From Ostreococcus lucimarinus CCE9901 (lineage: Eukaryota; Chlorophyta; Mamiellophyceae; Mamiellales; Bathycoccaceae): a stretch of 64,000 nt of DNA. Below, piece by piece: positions 47,999 through 58,533 of this stretch; within the stretch, counting starts at the first letter, position 1; every line of letters starts with the position of its first letter. Made by a program: the position numbers and the translations under genes. The stretch lies in contig NC_009370.1 in assembly GCF_000092065.1 (NCBI RefSeq), positions 310,001 through 374,000 of the forward strand, given 5' to 3'. The notes under the pieces were generated by a model, which was not told the DNA's origin, did no database searches, and saw nothing but the letters and a program-made list of their open reading frames with translations.

Positions 47999-49537
47999 AT
48001 GACGTCCGCCTCGCACGCGCGATGCGCGCTCAGCGCCCAGCTCACCGCGAGAAGACACGCGAGAGGTGCGTCGATGCGACCGCGACGCGACCGCGACGCG
48101 CGCGCGACGACGGCGACGCGCGCGCGCGGCGAAGACGATGGGATCGTTCGCCGGACGCGCTGGCGGACGCGGGACGGCGACCGCGCGGCGCGCGCGACGC
48201 GCGAGACGGCGACCGCGACCGCGCGGACGCGCGAGACGCGATTCGCGAACGACGCGCGACGCGCGCGCGCGGACCGGACGACGCGCGGACGAGGACGGGC
48301 GAGAGCGGGGAGACGCGAGGGATCGCGAGACGGCGCGAAGACGCGGACGACCCGGACGAAAGCGAGGGGTCGACGAGCGATGCGAGATGACTGACGAATG
48401 ATGCGATGGTCGTTTTGAACGCGCGCAGTGTCCACGACGCAAACGGTGGCGATGCCGAGAATGGGGACGAAGACGCGAAGCATCACGGCGCCGGGGGTGA
48501 TCGAGCTCGGGGACGAGAACAACGACGCGGTGGTTTGGAAGAGACTCGGACAAGAAGGCGTCGATAAGGCGGTCGAGTTGTGGAGTTCGGTGAACAGTGA
48601 GGCGGCGGCGGCGGCAAAAGGGGCGTGGGCCGGCGTGAAGCCCGCGCACAAGGTTTTCCTTTCGGATATTTTGGCGAGTCCGAAGCGCAACGCGTTTTTG
48701 AGAAAGTGGATTCCGACGGATATCACGTACGTCAGTTTCATCGGAGTCATGCACCTCGGGTGCCTGCTCGCGCCGTTTACTTTCACCTGGGGAGCGTTCA
48801 AGTGCTTCTTGGCGATGTATTTCATCACTGGTTGCCTCGGTATCACGCTGAGCTATCACAGGCAGATTGCGCACAAGTCGTTCCGCACGCCCAAGTGGCT
48901 CGAGTACGCGCTCGCGTACTGCGGTGCGTTGGCCATGCAAGGTGACCCGTTGGAGTGGGCGTCGAGCCACCGTTACCACCACCAGCACTGCGACACGCCC
49001 AAAGACCCGCACACGCCGTACGAAGGCTTCTGGTGGTCGCACGCCGGATGGTTGTTGGATAACGAGGCGACCATCGAGCGCGTGGGGGATCGCTCGAACG
49101 CCCAAGAGCTCGCGGCGCAGCCGTTCTACCGCTTCATGGAGAAGACGTACATCTGGCATATCGCCGCGTCCGCCGCTGTGTTGTTCGCCCTCGGCGGTTT
49201 GCCGTGGCTCGTTTGGGGTTTCTGCGTGCGCACCGTGTGGGTGTGGCACATCACTTGGGCGGTGAACTCGGTGGCGCACTGCTGGGGTTCGCAAGAGTTC
49301 AACACGGGTGATTTGTCTCGCAACAATTGGCTCATAGGTATCTTGGCGTACGGTGAAGGCTGGCACAACAACCATCACGCCTTCGAATTTAGCGCTCGCC
49401 ACGGATTACGTTGGTGGCAAATTGATATGACTTGGATGGTCATCAGCGTGTTGAAGTTCTTCCGCTTGGCGGATAAGGTGAAACTCCCGAAGGAGGCGCA
49501 GATGGAACGCATGCGTTTCCAGCCAACCCAAGCCTAA
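47999..49537 (+). CDS. ADS/FAD5-type acyl desaturase, plastid-targeted
   Basis: 391 aa in two exons, 47999-48065 and 48429-49537. The 363-bp intron (donor GTGCGTCG, branch ACTGACGA at about 48389, acceptor CAG) joins a 22-codon transit start (MTSASHARCALSAQLTARR) to the enzyme with the frame kept. Without it the first ATG would be 48452. Histidine boxes are HRQIAH, HRYHH (in ASSHRYHHQHCDTPKDPHTP) and HNNHH, as in plant FAD5/ADS and cyanobacterial Delta-9 desaturases. Likely role: introducing the first double bond into a saturated plastid acyl lipid (Delta-7 or Delta-9). The final exon uses a strongly biased codon set, suggesting high expression. Confidence 0.85.
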
Positions 49538-49774
49538 GGAGTCAGCAATGGATACTACAATAAAACGGTTTTATTCACAGCCGCGACGACGACGCGCCGC
49601 TCGCTTCGTCGATCGCTCGCCACCGACTTCATTCTTCACTCCAGCAGTTTAAAAAGTAAAAAAAGTACAGGAGATTTCCAGCAGCTGCTCTTCGCGACTC
49701 CGAGCGGATGAAAGTTCCGCGCCTTATTCTTACACGAGGATCATCGATTGACTAAGACCATTTTTTATCACAAA

Positions 49775-50596
49775 TCACTTTCCTCGACCACCGCGCGCGC
49801 CTCGGCGCCCACCGCCTCGGCGCCCGCCGCCACGCCCGCCGCGCACGTGAGCCTTGCTCGATAAATCGCGCGCCAAGCCGTCGATCGACGCATCGTGTGC
49901 TAATTCTAATTCTAACGCCTCGTCATCTATGACCGCCCCCGGCGTCGGCTCGAATCGCCACAAATCCACGGCGATTTCCACCGACTTTTCCCTGTGGTGC
50001 CCGTACGTCGCCGGCAAGTCGTACTTCAACTGCGCCAACACCTCCGCCTCGCGCGCGTGAAACCTTGTCTTCGCCACTTTCTCTATGTGCGCCCTCGTCG
50101 ACGTCTTGTGTAAGCTATAAATCGCCCCATCCGCAATCTTAAACGCCGCGCGGAGAAACGCCACGTCGGCGCCGCCGCGCCACGCGCCGAACGGCGGATT
50201 CATCAACACCGTGTCGCACCTCTTCCCCCCCCGCCCCATCCGTCGTCCACCGAGCGTCCAACTCCCATCGATCACGTCCCCGCACACCAGTTCCACCTCC
50301 AGCGCCGGTTCAAACGCTCGCAAGTTCTCCGCGCACCGCGTCAGCGCGTCCTCGTCCACGTCCACCCCCACCACCACCGCCGCGTCGCACAGCGTCGCCG
50401 CGACGCTCAGGATCCCCGTCCCGCACCCTAAATCCACGACGAACTTCCCCTCGACGTCCCCTCGCGCGCGCGCGCCGTGCAGCACGCCCGCGGCGAGCGC
50501 GGCGTTCGTCGGGTACTGCTCGAGTCGCTGTTTCGGCGTCGCGAACGTCTCGTCCACGTTGGCGCTCAGCGCGCTCTCGAGCTGACGCGCGCGCAT
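49775..50596 (-). CDS. METTL5: METTL5-type 18S rRNA N6-adenine methyltransferase
   Basis: 273 aa. SAM motif [15 protein letters not shown], acidic [10 protein letters not shown], catalytic NPPFGA (NPPF), then [13 protein letters not shown] and [19 protein letters not shown]; the order and LEQYPT start match METTL5 throughout. In animals METTL5, with TRMT112, makes m6A1832 in 18S rRNA. The C-terminal ~60 residues are an extra basic Gly/Arg (GGRRGG) tail, suggesting RNA binding. The start at 50596 is the first ATG; the HSP70 gene diverges 352 bp away. The 237 bp after its stop (49538-49774) hold no gene. Confidence 0.93.
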   Translation of the reverse strand: MRARQLESALSANVDETFATPKQRLEQYPTNAALAAGVLHGARARGDVEGKFVVDLGCGTGILSVAATLCDAAVVVGVDVDEDALTRCAENLRAFEPALEVELVCGDVIDGSWTLGGRRMGRGGKRCDTVLMNPPFGAWRGGADVAFLRAAFKIADGAIYSLHKTSTRAHIEKVAKTRFHAREAEVLAQLKYDLPATYGHHREKSVEIAVDLWRFEPTPGAVIDDEALELELAHDASIDGLARDLSSKAHVRGGRGGGRRGGGRRGARGGRGK

Positions 50597-50948
50597 CGCG
50601 CGTCACCGCGTCGCCCCGGCGTCGCGCCGCGCGCGCGTCGCGTCGCGTCGCCGCGCGTCCGCGTCTCGCGCGCCGGTCGGTCGGCGCGCGCGGGCGGCGC
50701 GGTCGGTCGCACACGCATTCAGTCAGACACCACATACACCACACACCACACATGGGCGCACACTTCATAATATACGTCACGCGTATCGTGATAGTCTTAA
50801 TCACATCCACAATGCGTTGACTCGCACGTATATCGATATACCGATTCCGACGCCGCGCGCCGTCGCGTCGCGTCGCGTCGCGTCGCCGCGGCGCGCCGGC
50901 GCGCCGGCGCGAAGGCGCGGCGTCGGCACAACTTTACGCGCGAGAAAC
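50597..50948. promoter_or_regulatory. Divergent promoter region METTL5/HSP70
   Basis: 352 bp. The middle (about 50705-50830) is unusually AT/CA-rich with a run of CACACA-type sequence and ATATACG/TATATCGATATA palindrome-like stretches. I see no clear heat-shock element (alternating NGAAN blocks). The 3' part is CG-rich with GCGCCGGCGCGCCGGCGCG. Confidence 0.4.
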
Positions 50949-52623
50949 ATGAGCAAGGCCGAGGGACCGGCCATCGGCATCGATTTGGGCACGACGTATT
51001 CATGCGTCGGCGTCTGGCAACACGACAGGTGCGACGCGCGACGCGACGCGACGCCACGGCGACGATCGCATCGCGCGCGGACGGCGCGCGATGGGCGTTT
51101 CGGCGATGCGCGGCGAACGATCGCGGCGCGGGCGCGCGCGATTCGACGCGAACGACGACGGTGACGCGATGGGACGCGAGAAGGAAATATGCGCGAGCGA
51201 ACGGCGGCGCGGGCGCGGGCGACGCGCGGTCGCGCGCGACGGGAGACGCGAGATCGGCGCGCGCCGTCGACACCATCTTTCGAAGCTTCTTGGACGTTCT
51301 CGCGGCTTCGGAGGGCCGTGTGTTGAATTGTATGACGCGGCGAGACGCGCGCGACGTCGGACGTCGGGGGGGGGTCGGGCGATCGCGCGAGGGCGCGCGA
51401 GAGCGCGAGAGCGAAGACTGACGAATGTGTGACGCGTGTGTCTCGTTTGACGCAGGGTGGAGATCATCGCGAACGACCAGGGGGCGCGAACGACGCCGTC
51501 GTACGTGGCGTTTACGGATAGCGAACGCCTGATCGGGGACTCGGCGAAGAATCAAACCGCGATGAACCCGATGAACACGGTTTTCGACGCGAAGCGTTTG
51601 ATTGGACGCAAGTTTTCTGAACCGCAAGTGCAAGCGGACATCAAGGATTGGTCGTTCAAGGTCGAAGCCGGCGAGGCGGACAAGCCGATGATCGTCGTCG
51701 AGTTTCACGGCGAGAAGAAGAAGTTTTCCGCGGAGGAGATTTCTTCCATGGTGCTCGTCAAGATGAAGGAAGTCGCGGAGGCTTACCTCGGTAAGGACAT
51801 TAAGAACGCTGTCGTCACCGTGCCGGCGTACTTCAACGATTCTCAGCGTCAGGCGACCAAGGATGCCGCCGTCATCTCTGGTTTGAACTGCTTGCGCATC
51901 ATCAACGAACCGACCGCCGCGGCGATCGCTTACGGTCTGGACAAGCGCCACGAAGCCAACGGCGCTGAGAAGAACGTTTTGATCTTCGATCTCGGTGGAG
52001 GTACCTTCGATGTGTCTTTGTTGACCATCGAAGAAGGCATCTTCGAAGTCAAGGCGACGGCTGGCGACACGCACTTGGGCGGCGAAGATTTCGACGCTCG
52101 CTTGTTGCAGCACTTCATCGCTGAATTCAAGCGCAAGAACAAGAAGGACATCACGGGCAACCCGAAGGCACTCCGTCGTCTCCGATCTGCTTGCGAACGC
52201 GCCAAGCGTACCTTGTCTTCCACGGCGCAAACGTCCATCGAAATCGATTCCTTGTTCGAAGGCGTCGACTTCTACACTTCCATCACCCGCGCTCGCTTCG
52301 AAGAGCTCTGCATGGATTTGTTCCGCAAGTGCATGGACCCGGTCGAAAAGACGCTTCGCGATGCGAAGATGGACAAGTCGCAAGTTCACGAGGTCGTCCT
52401 CGTCGGCGGATCCACGCGCATCCCCAAGGTGCAACAGCTCTTGTCCGATTTCTTCAACGGCAAGGATTTGTGCAAGTCCATTAACCCCGATGAAGCCGTC
52501 GCCTACGGTGCGGCCGTCCAAGCCGCTATTTTGTCCGGCGAAGGCAACGAAAAGGTGCAAGACTTGCTCTTGCTCGACGTTTCCCCGCTCTCCATGGGTC
52601 TCGAAACCGTCGGCGGCGTGATG

Positions 52624-52655
<32 letters not shown>

Positions 52656-52824
52656 GACAAAGAAGGAACAAGTGTTCTCCACTTACTCCGACAACCAGCC
52701 GGGTGTGTTGATCCAAGTCTTCGAAGGCGAACGCTCCCGTACGCGCGACAACCACTTGTTGGGCAAGTTCGAGCTCTCCGGCATTCCGCCGGCGCCGCGC
52801 GGCGTCCCGCAAATTAACGTTTGC

Positions 52825-52856
<32 letters not shown>

Positions 52857-53328
52857 GTCCGCCGAAGACAAGGGCTCTGGCCAAAAGAACAAGATTACCA
52901 TTACCAACGACAAGGGTCGCTTGAGCAAGGAGGACATCGAGCGCATGGTCCAAGACGCGGAGAAGTACAAGGCTGAGGACGAGGAGCACAAGAAGAAGAT
53001 CGAAGCCAAGAACGCCGTCGAGAACTACGCGTACAACATGCGCAACACCATGAACGACACCAACGTCGGTGGCAAGTTGGATGCGGACGACAAGAAGACG
53101 ATCGAAGACGCCGTCGAGGCCGCGATCACTTGGTTGGACGGTAACCAAACCGCCGAAGTGGACGAGTTCGAGGACAAGCTCAAGGAATTGGAGGGTGTGT
53201 GCAACCCGATCATCAGCAAGATGTACCAAAACGCTAGCGGTGCTCCGGGCGCCGACATGGGTGGTGCTCCGGGTGCTGAAGATGCCGGTGGTGCCTCCTC
53301 TGGCCCGAAGATTGAGGAAGTCGATTAA
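50949..53328 (+). CDS. HSP70: Cytosolic HSP70
   Basis: 650 aa in two exons, 50949-51028 and 51456-53328. The 427-bp intron at 51029-51455 (donor GTGCGACG, branch ACTGACGA, acceptor GCAG) splits [14 protein letters not shown] and is restored in phase. The ATPase domain has [14 protein letters not shown] and [14 protein letters not shown]; the substrate domain follows, then a Gly/Ala-rich lid and EEVD end, the cytosolic hallmark. Codon use in exon 2 (AAG, GTC, TTG heavy) differs from neighbours and suggests very high expression. The J/ANK/TPR protein encoded at 44102 is a plausible partner. Family role: ATP-driven protein folding. Confidence 0.97.
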
Positions 53329-53500
53329 GTCTTCTCCTCGCGATTCCATTTTTGAGTACTGAAACGAAACGTTGTTCCGCGCCCGTGGCGGAGTTTTAGC
53401 CAGGTTTGCCAGCTTAGGATGCAATCAACACAATATCCATTCACTTAAGTCGCTTCGCTCGTGTCTTCGCACGTTCTTTTTACACAGTCTAATCTCTCGT

Positions 53501-55073
53501 CTACTTGCCGTCGCGCCCAAGCATGGATGCGAGTTGTTGGCGCGTGATCGAAACTCCAGCCCGCTGGTTGCGAGGAATCGGCGTCGCCGTGAATCGTGGC
53601 CGGCTCGCGTTTTCGCGCTCTTCCTCGTCTTCGCGCATTCTCGCAAACTTGCGTTCGTGATACGCGCCTCGGCGTTCGGTCGTCAGGTTGAAAGGTTTGA
53701 TTTCGGTGAGCACGGCGCCCGTGATGGAGATGCGCTTGCGCTTGTTGTCGCGCAAATCAGGAGTTTGCTCGTCTTCTATGGCTCCATACATTGTCGGCGC
53801 TGACGTCCGTCTCGATCGCGTTCGACGCACGGCGTCAGCGGCGTCGTCGACCGCGCGTTCACTCGGCGCTGCGGCTTTGCTGGCTCGCGCCGATGTCAGC
53901 GTCTTCAATACTTTGGACTTGATGGTCGTGTACGGCGGCGCGTACGAGCTCGCTCGGCGACGAACCTTTTCTTTCTCCATCGCTGCTTTCATTTTCTCAA
54001 TCTCCAACAACTCGCGCTCTTCCGTGGTCAATATCTTTTGTTTTATGCGCGTGTTCGTGAATTTCGGGCTTCGAGCCTTCGTCGTCGTCGTCGCGGCTGG
54101 GATCAGCGTCAGATCCTCGTAATCCGTCGTACGTCCCCCAATTTCGAACGCACGAAGCTTTTCTTTGCGCGATCTGAACTTTTCTACCCCAGAATCAGTG
54201 TTTTGCGTGCCCTTGAGCAAGCGAGACGACGCCGCGATGACCTTCGCCGACGTCTTCTTCTTCGCCGCCGACATCACAACCTGCTTATGTTTCGCGATCA
54301 ATGCCGCGCGAGGAACAATGGGTCTTGGTGTCTTCAATATTCTCTTCGCCGGCGTCTGCGACGCAAATCGACTCTTGCGCGCCGATTTCGTCGTCGATTT
54401 CGTCGCGGCTGAAGCCTCCGAGCCGTCCTTCTTCTCGCTCGAACGCGCGAACATCAACGCCAAACGCGGCGACCGACGCACGGGCGTCTTCACATCCTCG
54501 CTCTTCGGCGTCTTTGCCGCACTTCTAACTTTCTTATCCGTGCTCGAACCCGTCACCACCTCCCGTCTCGGCGCGCCCAAGCGTCTCGGCGTCCGTCCCG
54601 GCGTCTCGCCGCCGCGTCTCGCCGCGCTCTTCATCCCCTCCCTCGGCGACGTCCGATCGACGTCCCCTCCCACTCCTCGATTCGCCGGATCGCTCAAAAA
54701 AGCCTGCGTCGCATCCGTGATGGCGACGACCGCGGGCGCACGCCACGAATTCGCCGGCGCCGCGGCCGTTTTGCCGCGCGGCGTCGTCAGTCGCGTCGGC
54801 GCCTCGCTCTCGAAGTACGCCTCGCTCCCTTCATCATCCGACGCGTCGGCGTCGAAGTCGAAATATTTCGGAGCCTCGAATTCCCACCTACGGCGCGTTT
54901 CGCGCGCGACGCGCGTCGTCAGTCATCGTTCGGCGTGGCTGTCGTTGGTCACCGTTTGAAAATCACCGCGGAACAGAAACGGCATCGCGAGCGCGCGAGG
55001 ACGCGCGCGCGATCGAGAAACGAGCTTCGACGCGCGATTTACGACCGGGCACGCACTTGGTCTCGTCTCGCAT
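53501..55073 (-). CDS. TPX2: TPX2-family spindle protein
   Basis: 467 aa. Exon 1 is only 17 nt (55057-55073); intron 54888-55056 (169 bp; donor GTGCGTGC, branch ACTGACGA, acceptor TAG); exon 2 53501-54887. Splicing gives MRDET-K-WEFEAPKYFDFDAD, the conserved start motif of TPX2 that binds Aurora kinase in animals and is kept in plants. The middle is Lys/Arg/Ser/Thr-rich. Near the end EIKPFNLTTERRGAYHERKFARM and PRFTATPIPRNQ match the TPX2 microtubule-binding module. Role: spindle assembly under Ran-GTP. It is shorter than plant TPX2 (about 750 aa). TGTAA lies after the stop at 53484-53480. Confidence 0.87.
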
Positions 55074-55281
55074 GTCCGGGACGGGCGTCGTGGTGTGCGG
55101 CGCGGCGCGCGCGAGCGAGCGGGACGCGTCGGCGCGGCGAGACCGCGGCGAAGTCGACGGCGCGTCGGCGAATCGCGCGTTACGAGAGAGCTAATGATTG
55201 TTACTACAACAAAACCGAGCGAGACGCGCGCGCGTCCACGAAACGGCGCGGTGAGGCCGCGACGCCGGGACTCGAAGACGC

Positions 55282-56171
55282 TCACAAGAGTTCCATCTCG
55301 GCTTGCAGCGCCTTGAGTTCGGCTTCTTCGTCCGCGGCGATCGCGGGCGCCGGCACGGACGGCAACGGCACGCTCGGCATCGCGGGTTCTTCCTCCAACT
55401 CCCGGGCGAGCTCGGAATCGAGTAATTTGTCTTCGACGTCCAACGCGTCCAACTCGGCCAACTCCTCCTCCAGCTCGTCCTCGTCCAACTCCGCCGCGAA
55501 CCCCACCGGTTGTCCCAACGCCTCCTGCACCTGCCGCATCTGTTCCGTCTGTTCGCTGATCGCATCCATCGTCGCGTCGACGTCCTCGATCTTCGTCTCC
55601 TTGACCATCCTTCGCATCGCGTCCGCCCCGCTTCGCAGCGCTCCGTACGTCTCGCTCGTCGCCTTCGATCCCTCCAGCATGATCACCTGTTCCTGCAGCT
55701 TCAACTGCGACGTCGCCAGCGCGTCTAACTGCGCTTCGTACAATTTTTTCTTCTTCAGGTGCTGCAGCGCTCGTCGTTTGTTTCCCTGTCGATTCGCCTC
55801 GCGCGCGTTCGCCAGCTCCTCCGCGATCTTTCTCGCCATGAGCGACTCCTTCTTCTCCAGCATCTCGAGCGTCTGTTCGTCGTGCGCGCGCCGCGTCCGT
55901 CAGTCTCCCGCGTCGCGTCGCGAAACCGCGCTCGCCGCTCGCCGCTCGCCGCCGTCGTCGCGCGCGCGTTCGCGCCGCGCGGCGACGCGTTCGCGACGGG
56001 ATCTCGTCGCGAATGCGAACGCGACGACTCGACCGCGCGCGTTCCATCGCGACGCACCGTCTTGATCCTGTCGATGGCGTCCATCGGGCTGTGCGCGCGC
56101 GAGTCCGAGGACGCGTTGGACGCGCTCGTCGTCGGGCTCGCGCGACCGTGGCCGAATAACTTGCGAAACAT
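55282..56171 (-). CDS. SNF7: ESCRT-III subunit SNF7/VPS32 (CHMP4)
   Basis: 234 aa. Exon 1 56058-56171 (38 codons), intron 55873-56057 (185 bp; donor GTGCGTCG, branch ACTGACGG, acceptor CAG, phase 0), exon 2 55282-55872. Exon 1 is MFRKLFGHG then DAIDRIKT; exon 2 starts TLEMLEKKESLMARKIAEE, which is the typical SNF7 helix 1. The basic first half (RRALQHLKKKKLYEAQLD) and acidic C-terminal half are as expected. The end (ELKALQAEMELL) is a candidate MIM for Vps4 or ALIX. Role: forming membrane-remodelling filaments in multivesicular bodies and at cell abscission. Confidence 0.93.
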
Positions 56172-56281
56172 GACGCGAGGGACGAGGAGTGCGGCGCGGC
56201 GGTGGGCACCGACGAGACGGCGACGCGAGACGACGGAGAGAGATGACGCGCACGAAGAGATCACACGGCGCTCGCGATGAG

Positions 56282-58221
56282 TTACGAATTCATGCTATCC
56301 GCGAGGGCGTCGAAGGCGTTGCGAGCGACGACGGGGGCGGGTTCGGCGAGCTTGGGCGCGGGCGCGGCGCGCTCGCGAGGCGCGGGCGCCGATTTCTCGG
56401 CGGCGGCGGGCTTGTCCTTGGGCGCGGGTGTGTCCTTGGACTTGCCGTCCTTGCCGTCCTTGGGCTCTGGTCTGCCTTTGGCGAAGCGAAATTTGTCGTC
56501 GAGCTCGAGGGAGAGCTTGGTGAGCTCGAGTTCGAGGTCTTTGACGTCGTCGCCGGCGTCCTTGGCGGCTTGAATCTTCTCCTTGAGTTCCTTCTCCTCT
56601 TTGAACTCCTTGCGCTTGACCGCGCCGACGGAGCGCTTGAGATCTTCGGCTTGCCAATCGCGACCGGCTTCCTTGAGCGCCTCTTCGCGCGGGCGAGCGC
56701 CGCCGAAGAGCGAGCTCTTCGCCGCGGCGCCGACGGGGGCGTCGGTGGAACGCTTTTGCAAGTTCAGTTTGGGCCTCGCGGCGCGCTCCTCGGGAGTCGC
56801 TTCGCGGAGTTCTTCCTCTTTGCGCGGGGCGAACGAAGACTTGCGGCCCCATCTGTCGCCATCGGAATCTTTCGGTTCGTCGTATTGCTTGCGCTCGGTA
56901 CGTTCGGGGTTTTCTTCCGAGCGAATCGGAATCGCTTCGCGCGGCTTGTCCTCGACGTACTTGACGTCTACGGGCTTAGCGCCACCGAAGAGCGAGCTTG
57001 AGCCCGCGCTCGCGCTCGTAGGAGCGGCTTCCGAGCGTGGTTTGAGCTGAAGCTTCGGGCGATCGCCTCGCGGAGCGTAACCATCATCCGACGGCGGCTC
57101 GGCGGCGGCGGTGCGAGAACGCAAAGAGCCCCAGTCGCGGTCGCGTTCTTCGCGCGGAGGTCGATCGTCGTATCGCGAATCACGCTCCGGTAACTGTTTT
57201 CTGTCTCTACTCCAGCTGTCGCTTTCATCCGCGCGCGACGGTCCGAGATCCTCACGCGGCGGCCGGTCTGCGAAATCGCCAAATCCCGGTCTGCGCTCCT
57301 CGCGGTCGCCGTAGCGATCGTCGCCGCCGCCGTAACGGTCGCCACCTCTCTCGGCGTAACGGTCGCCAAATCCTGTTGCACGCCTGTCGCCGCCGTAACG
57401 ATCATCTTGCGGCGGCGCGCGACGGTCCGCGCCCCAGTTAGAGCTCGTATCCGCGCGAGAAGGACCTTGCTCTTCGCGAACCTCTCTGTCGCCATATTCA
57501 CCGTCGCGGCGGTCGTCTCGATCGTACCGACCCGGACGACGCTCATCACTGCGATCACCGCCGCCGTAACGATCACCACCGCCGTAACGATCACCACCGC
57601 CGTAACGATCACCGCCTTGGTTGAATCCACCACCGAGACCGACGCCTCCGTCGTCGTCCGGTCGCGAGCTCGGCCCACTCGGCAGCACGACGTCGTCGCC
57701 GCGTCCTCGACCGAACGCCGATCCACCGACTCGTCCCGGAGGCGCGTACGACGACCCACCCGACGCACCCGCGAATTCTGCGAGCGAAAGTTTCACCCCT
57801 TTCGTCTTCTTCTTCGGTTCCTTCACCTTGGCCGCCGCCCCGAGCGACGGAAACGCTCCGCTCGCGTCCGCTTCCGCCGCCTCCCCGCCGAGCGACGGGA
57901 ACGCCTGCGCCGGCACCGCTAACGATTCCACTCCATCGTTTCCTTCCTTCGTCTGCGTGAATCGCGAAAGCGCGCGTCGTTCCGTCAGTGCGCGCTCGTT
58001 TTCGTCGAGTTTAGCTTTTAAAAATCGAGCCCACGTCCGAGCCGCGATCTCCGCGCGAACCGTCTCGACCGCGCCGCGCCCTCGATCGCGCGCCTCGTCG
58101 CCCCGGCGTCTCGCGAACGATGCGCGCGCAATTTCTCCATCATCTCGCGCGCGAATCGCGCGCGCGCGCGCGTCGCGCGCGTCGCGGGCGACGCGCACGC
58201 GTCGCCCCACGGCGCCGCCAT
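56282..58221 (-). CDS. EIF4B: Plant-type translation initiation factor eIF4B (5' exon unresolved)
   Basis: Exon 56282-57952 (556 codons with stop) is certain: AFPSLGG, AFPSLGA, VKLSLAEFAG, a DRYGGG repeat tract at about 57546-57612 with many Asp/Arg repeats, RPKLQLKPRS, SSLFGGAKPVD, RPKLNLQKRS, SSLFGGARPREEALKEAGRDW. These blocks are the plant eIF4B signature. An acceptor at 57953 with branch ACTGACGG is clear. ATG 58221 (MAAPWGDA, like the plant eIF4B start) precedes a GTGCG donor at 58198, but that join is out of frame by one. So the true 5' structure is not solved. Role: boosts eIF4A helicase and 43S recruitment. Confidence 0.83.
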
Positions 58222-58533
58222 CGGTCGGGCGTCGTTCGATGCATTTCGCGCCGCCGACGCGCGCGCGACGCGTCGCGCGCGTCCGCGACGCGCGACGCGC
58301 GTCGTGAGGATTTTTCAATCGCGCGCTACGATCGTACCTGTGCGCTCCACGCGCTGGTCGTGCCCCAAGCCATGTTTCGTTGTGCGGGACGATCGGCGCT
58401 GGGTCTTTACGCCGATGCCGGGCCGAAGGAGAGGCGCGGCGGCGAGGCGAGGCGAGGCACGCGAACCGATGTCAAATGAAGGTTTATTATGACAACTGAT
58501 TATGAAAGATGGATGCGTGATGCGCGTGCGCGT
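58222..58533. promoter_or_regulatory. Intergenic region between the SDP1 3' end and the eIF4B 5' end
   Basis: 312 bp lying between two same-strand genes. It holds the eIF4B promoter and the SDP1 3' region. No RNA gene or conserved element is seen. Confidence 0.3.

Noticed and set aside
50797-53424. 875-codon open frame antisense to HSP70
   Set aside because: It is a well-known artefact of HSP70 codon use on the opposite strand. The sense frame has every HSP70 motif and a consistent intron.
54785-54805. Second ACTGAC in TPX2
   Set aside because: No AG acceptor within 50 nt and the reading frame is continuous here.
57546-57612. Tandem repeat that could suggest a CRISPR-like or satellite array
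   Set aside because: It is an 18-nt coding repeat (DRYGGG) in the eIF4B disordered region, without spacers.
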